Source: Aquimixticola soesokkakensis
Lineage (GTDB): Bacteria; Pseudomonadota; Alphaproteobacteria; Rhodobacterales; Rhodobacteraceae
Direction: 5' to 3'
Length of the DNA: 64,000 nucleotides
Assembly: GCF_900172375.1 (NCBI RefSeq)
Contig: NZ_FWFS01000009.1
Location: 150,168 to 214,167 of the forward strand
Both the position numbers and the translations under genes were made by a program. Under the pieces are notes generated by a model. The model did no database searches and was not told the DNA's origin. It saw only the letters and a program-made list of their open reading frames with translations. Position 1 is the first letter of the stretch. Every line of letters starts with the position of its first letter. Shown here in pieces: positions 57,400-64,000 of the stretch.

Positions 57400-58446
57400 A
57401 TGAGTTTGAAAAAGATCCGTGTTCTGATCGTCGATGATTCAGCGACGATGCGAAAATTGATCCGCACGGCGATCAGCGCCGACCCACGCATTGACGTGGT
57501 GGCCGAAGCCAGCGATGCCCGTGAGGCGCGTGATGCGGTCAATCTTCACGCGCCGGACGTGATGACGCTGGATATCGAGATGCCCAATATGAGCGGGCTG
57601 GAATTTCTCGAACGGTTGATGCGTCATCGCCCGATGCCGGTTGTCATGATATCGACCCTGACGCGTCAGGGAAGCGCTGCCGCCGTCGAGGCCTTGGCGC
57701 TCGGCGCGGTGGAATGCATCGAAAAGCCGCGGTATGGCAATGCGCAAGACACCTTCGAGAAGCTCATCGAAGCGATTTGCGTTGCCGCCAATGCCCGGGT
57801 GAAAGATGCAGCCGTTACGCCGCATGTCGCGCGGGTGCAGTCGGGGCAGACCTATCAAAAAATCTGCCTGATCGGCGGCTCGACCGGTGCTGTGGACGCG
57901 ATCGAGCGGATTCTATCCCGCTTTCCTGCGGATTGCCCGCCGACAATGATCACCCAGCATATGCCGGCCCCGTTCTTGGCGAGTTTTGCGGCGCGGCTGG
58001 ACCCGATTGTGAAACCGCATGTCACTTTGGCCGAAAACGGACGGCCCCTGCGCGCAGGCGAGGTGGTCCTGGCGCCGGGGGGCGATTTCCATCTGGAACT
58101 TGGACCGGAAGGCACGCCCGTAACCCGCTTGCTGCAATCGCCGCCGGTGTCGGGGCATCGCCCGTCGGTGGATGTGATGTTTCGCTCGGCCCTGTCGCAC
58201 GCGCCGCGCGTGGTTGCGGCAATCTTGACGGGCATGGGACGTGACGGTGCCGACGGCTTGACCGCGTTGCGCGACGCAGGGGCTGTGACCCTAGGGCAAT
58301 CGAAAGACAGCTGCGTCGTCTTTGGCATGCCCCGCGTTGCCGGGGAAATGGGCGGTGTCAGCGAATGGGTCGATCTCGAGGATATGGGGGACCGCATTTT
58401 GGCCCTGGCGGCCACCGCGCCACGGAGCGCGGCGCATGGGGGATAA
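57400..58446 (+). CDS. cheB: Chemotaxis response regulator methylesterase CheB
   Basis: 348 residues. Receiver with Asp58 (MTLDIEMPNMSG) and a C-terminal methylesterase with Ser161 (IGGSTGA), His187 (ITQHMPA) and Asp282 (TGMGRDGADG). It removes methyl groups from receptors, here most directly the neighbouring one. Its end overlaps cheD by 11 bases. Confidence 0.96.
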   Translation: MSLKKIRVLIVDDSATMRKLIRTAISADPRIDVVAEASDAREARDAVNLHAPDVMTLDIEMPNMSGLEFLERLMRHRPMPVVMISTLTRQGSAAAVEALALGAVECIEKPRYGNAQDTFEKLIEAICVAANARVKDAAVTPHVARVQSGQTYQKICLIGGSTGAVDAIERILSRFPADCPPTMITQHMPAPFLASFAARLDPIVKPHVTLAENGRPLRAGEVVLAPGGDFHLELGPEGTPVTRLLQSPPVSGHRPSVDVMFRSALSHAPRVVAAILTGMGRDGADGLTALRDAGAVTLGQSKDSCVVFGMPRVAGEMGGVSEWVDLEDMGDRILALAATAPRSAAHGG

Positions 58447-58960
58447 TCGTCCGATGCAATCTTGCTACATCACCCAAGGGGAATTCGCGGTCGGTGATCG
58501 ACCAGGCATCGTTATTTCAACGATTCTAGGGAGTTGTGTCGCCACTTGTCTGTGGGACCCGCAAAAGCAGATCGGCGGCATGAATCATTTCCTTCTCCCG
58601 GAGGGGGGCGGCGATGCGACCAAAGGTGTCAGTTCCTACGGAGCGAATGCCATGGAGCTGTTGATCAATGCGCTGATCCGGCACGGGGCCAATCGCGACC
58701 GTTTGCGCGCCAAGGTTTTTGGCGGCGCGCAGATGTATCGCGGTCTGACCGATGCCGGCACGCTCAACGGGCGGTTTGTGCTTGATTATCTCGAGCGCGA
58801 AAATATCCCTTGCGAGGGTAAAAGTCTGGGCGGGACGCATGCACGGCGGGTTGAATTCGTGCCCTATGAAGGCAAGGCGCGGCAAAAATACGTCTCTGAC
58901 GCACCGATCCGCGCGGTCGCGGCGGTGGTTCTTCCGGCCAATGAGGTCGAACTGTTCTGA
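58436..58960 (+). CDS. cheD: Chemoreceptor glutamine deamidase CheD
   Basis: 174 residues from the ATG at 58436 (an ATG at 58454 is an alternative). The CheD catalytic Cys is in STILGSCVATCLWD and the His in GGMNHFLLP; GGAQMYRGL and LGGTHARRVEF are family motifs. It deamidates receptor glutamines to modifiable glutamates. CheR, CheA and CheW are not in the window. Confidence 0.94.
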   Translation: MGDNRPMQSCYITQGEFAVGDRPGIVISTILGSCVATCLWDPQKQIGGMNHFLLPEGGGDATKGVSSYGANAMELLINALIRHGANRDRLRAKVFGGAQMYRGLTDAGTLNGRFVLDYLERENIPCEGKSLGGTHARRVEFVPYEGKARQKYVSDAPIRAVAAVVLPANEVELF

Positions 58961-59067
58961 TCCGCGGCGCTGGGGGGCAGATTGGCTGTGGCCTGCACAA
59001 ACCATCGGGCGTTCAATTTCGGGCTGGGGCATATTTGGCTTTTCAGCCTCCCGTTTCCATGTAATAG

Positions 59068-60555
<1,488 letters not shown>

Positions 60556-60581
60556 AGTTATATATTTCAGTGCGTTACGGA

Positions 60582-60611
60582 GGCCGGGGCGGGAAATCGC
60601 TCCGGCTTTTT
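60582..60611 (+). terminator. Intrinsic terminator of guaB
   Basis: GGAGGCCGG region pairs with CCGGCTTTTTT across the loop GGCGGGAAATCGCT; the T run follows. Confidence 0.75.
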
Positions 60612-60663
60612 TGTCGGAGCGCACCGTGAACGGGACGGAACATACCCTGAACTGGACATTGCA

Positions 60664-60858
60664 TCAGTTGCTGGACTGATGCAGGTTGAGATAGCCTTGC
60701 CCGTCAACTGATGCATCCTTCAACGCCGGATTACGCGGATCAATCCGACGTAATCGCCAGACGGCCAGCTTCAGGAAAATTCCTGGTCGGCGAGTGCGGT
60801 TGTATTTGTGGGCAGCGGCGACCAGGCGGCCGTATGTGTTGCGTGTCATGTCAGTCAA
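60664..60858 (-). CDS. Small basic hypothetical protein
   Basis: 64 residues, not recognised: MTDMTRNTYGRLVAAAHKYN, then RTRRPGIFLKLAVWRLRRID. Rich in Arg and with no membrane segment. Its start overlaps the stop of the upstream 92-residue gene by 4 bases (ATGA), so the two form a coupled pair. No terminator is visible before guaB's end. Confidence 0.5.
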   Translation of the reverse strand: MTDMTRNTYGRLVAAAHKYNRTRRPGIFLKLAVWRLRRIDPRNPALKDASVDGQGYLNLHQSSN

Positions 60859-61133
60859 ACATCAGCATTCCCTCGAGACCTCGTCGCGACATGCTGAAGT
60901 TCCTGGTATGCAGACATCTCGTCAAGGGCCCACCTCAGCTTATGCATGAGCCCCCGGGCACCGTGCATCCGATCTCTGCGCCGCTTGGTTCCGGAGATGT
61001 AGAACGGGAACTCCTTGCCGTCCTCGGCGGCGGCATCTGCGATCTGCATCCACTCAGAATACTCGCTCCATGCATCACTGAGCGCCTCGTGTATTTTTTC
61101 GATCTCCTGATCCGTGATCGTTGTTGCGCTCAT
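60855..61133 (-). CDS. Small hypothetical protein, helical
   Basis: 92 residues from the ATG at 61133, which has AAAAGGAG about 8 bases upstream; an in-frame extension to 61220 has no such site. The sequence SATTITDQEIEKIHEALSDA and ALDEMSAYQELQHVA looks fully helical. No family recognised. It is coupled to the 64-residue gene that follows. Confidence 0.6.
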   Translation of the reverse strand: MSATTITDQEIEKIHEALSDAWSEYSEWMQIADAAAEDGKEFPFYISGTKRRRDRMHGARGLMHKLRWALDEMSAYQELQHVATRSRGNADV

Positions 61134-61569
61134 GCCAGACTCCTTTTTCTGAAAAGGAATTAGTCCCCGGAGCCGATCAAAAAAAATTGGGAATGCGCAC
61201 GAAATGGCGTGCTGGGACACATCTCCTATTCAACACACCCCGCACGCCTCTCGGCGAAGCGCAACAGCGGGGTTTTCAGTCAGCCGATCGCCGGGTTCAT
61301 GACCGGATGATGCTGGCAAACGACAGGGCCGGGGATCTACTGATACCCCGGCTCACATTACCTGCGACCCTGAATTTTGGTGTTCGTCTCAACTGCGGCA
61401 CGCCTCGGCGATGACCGCCAGCGCCTCAAGCGTTGGGTTCGTGTCCGGCCGATTTTGTCAACACGGACTCACTTGACTGCAAAGAGGATGCCCCGCGCGG
61501 AGGGCAGGCACCGGGTTCGCTCCGGTCCGGAAGCAAGAGGGCGGGTCTCAAGATCCGCCCTCGGCAATT
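61134..61569. other. 436-base gap in the accessory region
   Basis: Short overlapping frames here lack ribosome-binding sites and credible proteins. A hairpin at 61539-61566 (AGAGGGCGG/CCGCCCTC) may end the upstream minus-strand gene. Nothing else is recognised; it may be decayed sequence. Confidence 0.5.
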
Positions 61570-61836
61570 TCAGTGCTTGCGCTCACTCAGCATCCCAAGC
61601 AGCTCTGCCTCTGCAGATACTTCAGCATCGCCGTCGCGGTGAGCCTCATCCCAAGCCGCTGCCTTAGCTTCTACAGCCTCGAACACGTCCCGGTTCACAA
61701 GCACATAGTCAGCCCCGTCCTGGCGCTCGATATGCACCGCACTCTGCGCCAGAGGGCTCTTCTCAATCGGGCCCGCAAAAACATCAACAGCCGCGCCCAA
61801 TTGCTTGAACGCAGTCTCAAATTCATCATCTGCCAC
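61570..61836 (-). CDS. Small hypothetical protein, possibly antitoxin-like
   Basis: 88 residues with a GTG start at 61836, GAGGA about 12 bases upstream. SAVHIERQDGADYVLVNRDV then FEAVEAKAAAWDEA loosely recalls the Phd/YefM type, where a small beta sheet is followed by helices, but no paired toxin is evident. Acidic overall. Confidence 0.5.
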   Translation of the reverse strand: MADDEFETAFKQLGAAVDVFAGPIEKSPLAQSAVHIERQDGADYVLVNRDVFEAVEAKAAAWDEAHRDGDAEVSAEAELLGMLSERKH

Positions 61837-61894
61837 AATCTATCCTCACAATTTTGACGGCTCTCATATCGAAGAGCTGTCATATTTGCGAGGG

Positions 61895-62488
61895 TCATCT
61901 CACCCGCTGTTTTTGACGCGCCGTTTTAACCGGCGCTATCGCTCGCCCCTGATGCATATCTCGATGGTCACGTTCTGCGTGAGACAGCATGTAGCCGCGC
62001 TGCAGTTGCTTATCGACGAAAGCTGTTACGCCCTCATCTCTCAACTCCTTTGCTGCGTCCCTGAAATTTTCCGAAACACCCTTTCCGATTTCAATTCGAG
62101 CATGTGCAAACAGTAGGCCGCCTTTCATGTCGTTGCCGGTCATGAACTTCCATCCGTCCAAAAATTGTTTGGAGCGCAACTGAGCGGTCTTTATCTGCTC
62201 TGGCGTCGGCGTGTCATCGAAGCCTGCCGCAAGCTTGTTGCCCGAATATATTTTGTAACCATTAGTCAAAGCCGTCGGCCAATGCGCTTCGCGATCGCGC
62301 TCTGTCCAGCCGTAGTAGTTGCCGCGGTTTGACAAATCTTCGCGGGCATAATCATATATCGCTTTGACAAATGTGCTTGCGAAAGTCGCGCCCGGCAATG
62401 CAGCAAGCCGTCCGAGCTCAATTTCGCGCCAGTCTTTTTCGACATAAACAGCATCAATTATTTTATCATCTTCGTATTGTGTAGTCAT
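61895..62488 (-). CDS. Hypothetical protein of the accessory region
   Basis: 197 residues; start ATG with GGAGACTAAAC in front. No family recognised. Features: YGWTERDREAHWPTALTNG, KLAAGFDDTPTPEQIKTAQL, ELRDEGVTAFVDKQLQRGY and a basic tail. No signal peptide or membrane helix. Base composition is lower in GC than the core genes. Confidence 0.6.
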   Translation of the reverse strand: MTTQYEDDKIIDAVYVEKDWREIELGRLAALPGATFASTFVKAIYDYAREDLSNRGNYYGWTERDREAHWPTALTNGYKIYSGNKLAAGFDDTPTPEQIKTAQLRSKQFLDGWKFMTGNDMKGGLLFAHARIEIGKGVSENFRDAAKELRDEGVTAFVDKQLQRGYMLSHAERDHRDMHQGRAIAPVKTARQKQRVR

Positions 62489-62541
62489 GTTTAGTCTCCG
62501 TAACCGCCCGGCGGGGAGGCGGAGATCTTTGTGGTTTCTGA

Positions 62542-62769
62542 TTATTGAATGTCGCCGTAGAGCCTGGCTGTTTCTAACCGCTTTTTCTCAAGCAGAGTTT
62601 CGATCCGAACGCTAAGCCTACTCAAGAGAAACGCTGGTTCCGCGATCTCAGTTTCGTCCATCCGTGCGATTTCGAGTTGATCCGTTTCGCTACGCACAAA
62701 GTCGCAGTCTTCGCGGACGTGTTCTTGATCATCGCAAAGATGTAGCTTGAAGATTGTTTTTTCCGTCAT
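62542..62769 (-). CDS. Small acidic hypothetical protein
   Basis: 75 residues from the ATG at 62769 after GGAGAAGAACAA. MTEKTIFKLHLCDDQEHVRE and DETEIAEPAFLLSRLSVRIE suggest a mixed fold with a C-terminal helix. The longer frame starting at 63048 runs through the nuclease-like gene and is rejected. Unknown function. Confidence 0.55.
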   Translation of the reverse strand: MTEKTIFKLHLCDDQEHVREDCDFVRSETDQLEIARMDETEIAEPAFLLSRLSVRIETLLEKKRLETARLYGDIQ

Positions 62770-62840
62770 TTGTTCTTCTCCATTTTCAGTGTGCATCGGG
62801 CGCTGTGTCACTCCGATACAGTGGAAATAGAGAAGGGATT

Positions 62841-62870
62841 CCTGATTCAAAATGAAATCAGGATTTTTTA
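62841..62870 (+). terminator. Hairpin with T run (plus orientation)
   Basis: CCTGATT and AATCAGG pair around CAAAATGA, followed by ATTTTTTAG. No plus-strand gene precedes it, so it may be a remnant or act on an unknown transcript; on the minus strand it precedes the 75-residue gene. Confidence 0.4.
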
Positions 62871-62890
62871 GTATTCGACTGAATAATTCG

Positions 62891-63613
62891 CTATGATCGT
62901 CTAATAGGCGTCGGGTCAGTAGTCTTTTGCACGACACCATCCCTTCGAATTGTTGTTGTTCTGACTGTTTCGACGCCGCGATGTGCGACCTCAATTCCGA
63001 CGCTATTAACTTCAGCATCTTCACCCCCAAAGCAACGATGCATAGCATCCAGTATACCCACGTCGCCGAGCGTGTTGACGCGAGGATCGGGGTTGTTGCG
63101 AACGCTGGGCACGGTGCCAGGGAAAAGGTAGATGCAGGGTGGGGGCAGTCGATAAGGGCCGATGTCTGTTAGGCGATCCTCAGCACCGCGCAGCTTGGGG
63201 CAGGGTCTTGCGGTCGTTCCGCAGATCCAGTCCCATACAACCAAGCCGTCTATGCGCTGGTTGCGGTCTATCATCTCCGCACTGAGGCGTGTGTGAATGC
63301 CGGACCAGACGTTGTGTCTAGGGGCGGCACCTGGATTGCTGCACACACTCCATACGATAAACTCATCGACGTGCGGAGGTCGTTGGAATATGTTTGTGTT
63401 GTTGCCGTCAAGACACCCCTTCAATTCGATGATAGCTGTCCGACCGTTGTTGAGCTCGACAAAGTAGTCATGACGATTGGCCTCACCCGCAGAACCCCAG
63501 TCAGCAATGTAACCGCCGTCTTGCATATACGCTAAAACCAAAGATGAGGTGCCCCTAGATTTGTAGACGCTTTGCTTGATAATTTTGGAAGCAAAGGACG
63601 ATGCAAATGTCAA
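62891..63613 (-). CDS. Putative PD-(D/E)XK nuclease-like protein, 5' end disturbed by an IS
   Basis: Up to 240 residues. NRHDYFVELNNGRTAIIELKG holds Asp49, Glu53 and the Glu63-x-Lys65 pair of the PD-(D/E)XK restriction-endonuclease fold (numbering from the TTG at 63613). Further Trp/Cys-rich segments (WDWICGTTARPCPKL) are unusual. The first 22 or so residues come from IS sequence; the native start may be the ATG at 63526, but it has no ribosome-binding site, so the gene is probably truncated. Restriction, repair or other DNA processing is inferred only. Confidence 0.5.
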   Translation of the reverse strand: MTFASSFASKIIKQSVYKSRGTSSLVLAYMQDGGYIADWGSAGEANRHDYFVELNNGRTAIIELKGCLDGNNTNIFQRPPHVDEFIVWSVCSNPGAAPRHNVWSGIHTRLSAEMIDRNQRIDGLVVWDWICGTTARPCPKLRGAEDRLTDIGPYRLPPPCIYLFPGTVPSVRNNPDPRVNTLGDVGILDAMHRCFGGEDAEVNSVGIEVAHRGVETVRTTTIRRDGVVQKTTDPTPIRRS

Positions 63614-64000
63614 GGCAAATTCGCTACTCGGATGAGTTCAAGATCGATGCGGTGGCGCAGGTCACGGAGCGGGGTTATTCGGTCAAGGAGGTCGCCGAAC
63701 GGCTCGGGGTGAGCACCAAATCTCTCTACACTTGGATGGCGCAATTTTCGAAGCCGCAGAGGCAGACGGATCAGGATGCCGAAGTTCGCCGTCTCAAGAA
63801 AGAGCTGGCCCGGGTCACGGCGGAGCGCGACATCCTAAAAAACCATTCTGGGCCGACGCCCGCCTGTGCGCGGTAGAAACAGCCTGTGCTACACTGACGC
63901 CGAAGGGCAGTTGCCGATGGCTTATTGGTGGGCTGGACCCCGTTAAAAAACGTGGCACATGGGCTGATGCGCACTTGAGAGTGGTGACGTCGCGGTTGTG
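63545..64000 (+). mobile_element. IS3-family element, left part
   Basis: Starts near TGAGGTGCCCCTAGATTTG (63545 on), a typical TG-led terminal sequence, 56 bases before orfA. The right end is not in the window, and the orfB region is not recognisable, so the element is incomplete or rearranged. Confidence 0.55.
63601..63876 (+). pseudogene. IS3-family transposase OrfA, damaged 3' end
   Basis: 91 residues: helix-turn-helix (YSDEFKIDAVAQVTERGYSV, AERLGVSTKSLYTWM) and leucine zipper (EVRRLKKELARVTAERDILK). OrfA normally continues DILKKAAAYFA and slips into orfB at an A-rich site. Here AAAAAA (63837-63842) is followed by unrelated coding (NHSGPTPACAR) and a stop. AAAGGA lies before the ATG. Confidence 0.75.

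Noticed and set aside
61470..61560. tRNA-like GGGTTCGCTCCGG segment
   Set aside because: Looks like a T-arm, but no acceptor stem or anticodon arm can be paired on either strand.
62770..63048. Longer start (63048) for the 75-residue gene
   Set aside because: It would overlap the nuclease-like gene on the same strand; the ATG at 62769 has a good ribosome-binding site.
63837..63990. OrfB produced by frameshift at AAAAAA
   Set aside because: The -1 frame stays open but its protein does not resemble an integrase domain.

Overview
The window is GC-rich DNA from an alphaproteobacterium of the Rhodobacterales (Rhodobacteraceae/Roseobacter type). The signs are an NDUFA12-type complex I accessory gene next to mlaD, a DUF2155 gene and aat; dctB-dctD beside a dctPQM TRAP transporter; a DUF2849-cysI-cysH-DUF934 sulfate assimilation operon; a GTTC-N7-GTTC LexA box before uvrA; and FnrL-type TTGA-N6-TCAA boxes. 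This is an assignment from gene content and protein style, not a database match.

Layout. 0-8.5 kb holds housekeeping genes: a Crp/Fnr regulator, clpP, clpX, the NDUFA12-like gene, mlaD, DUF2155, then on the minus strand aat and accB-accC, and a low-complexity orphan. 8.6-15.8 kb is a pyrimidine-catabolism island: a RutR-like repressor diverges from an amidohydrolase, a dihydropyrimidinase and a four-gene ABC importer, with a near-consensus RutR operator between them. 15.9-23.3 kb has a FemAB/GNAT-like gene, an XRE regulator, a stand-alone receiver, a symporter-histidine kinase fusion and a FliM/FliN-type protein. 23.3-27.4 kb has an FNR box, tandem-repeat patches, a FadJ-like protein that has lost key residues, a candidate FNR-driven small RNA, and infC with a non-AUG start. 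27.6-34.7 kb has an Ala-rich lipoprotein, fpr, the cys operon with a divergent Lrp regulator, and a P450. 34.9-41.5 kb is the C4-dicarboxylate sensor/regulator/TRAP set. 41.6-49 kb has a YeeE/YedE pair, a rhodanese, uvrA, an RcnB-like and a TspO-like protein, and serS. 49.3-60.6 kb has yajC, a fused secDF, an aldehyde dehydrogenase, a PAS-containing chemoreceptor with cheB and cheD, and guaB.

60.6-64 kb differs from the rest: lower-GC, all-minus-strand small genes of unknown function, ending in a putative PD-(D/E)XK nuclease gene whose 5' end abuts an IS3-family element with a damaged orfA. This is the accessory part of the window and the likeliest place for an undescribed module.

How parts work together: DctB/DctD probably controls dctPQM through two operator-like repeats three helical turns apart, and DctD lacks the sigma-54 contact loop. 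RutR should release the pyrimidine operon on pyrimidine binding. The cys genes reduce APS to sulfite to sulfide, with Fpr a possible electron-supply partner. CheB and CheD act on the neighbouring chemoreceptor, which ends in a CheR/CheB-tether-like pentapeptide. A 22-23 base dispersed repeat occurs in three near-identical copies and one degenerate copy, all intergenic.
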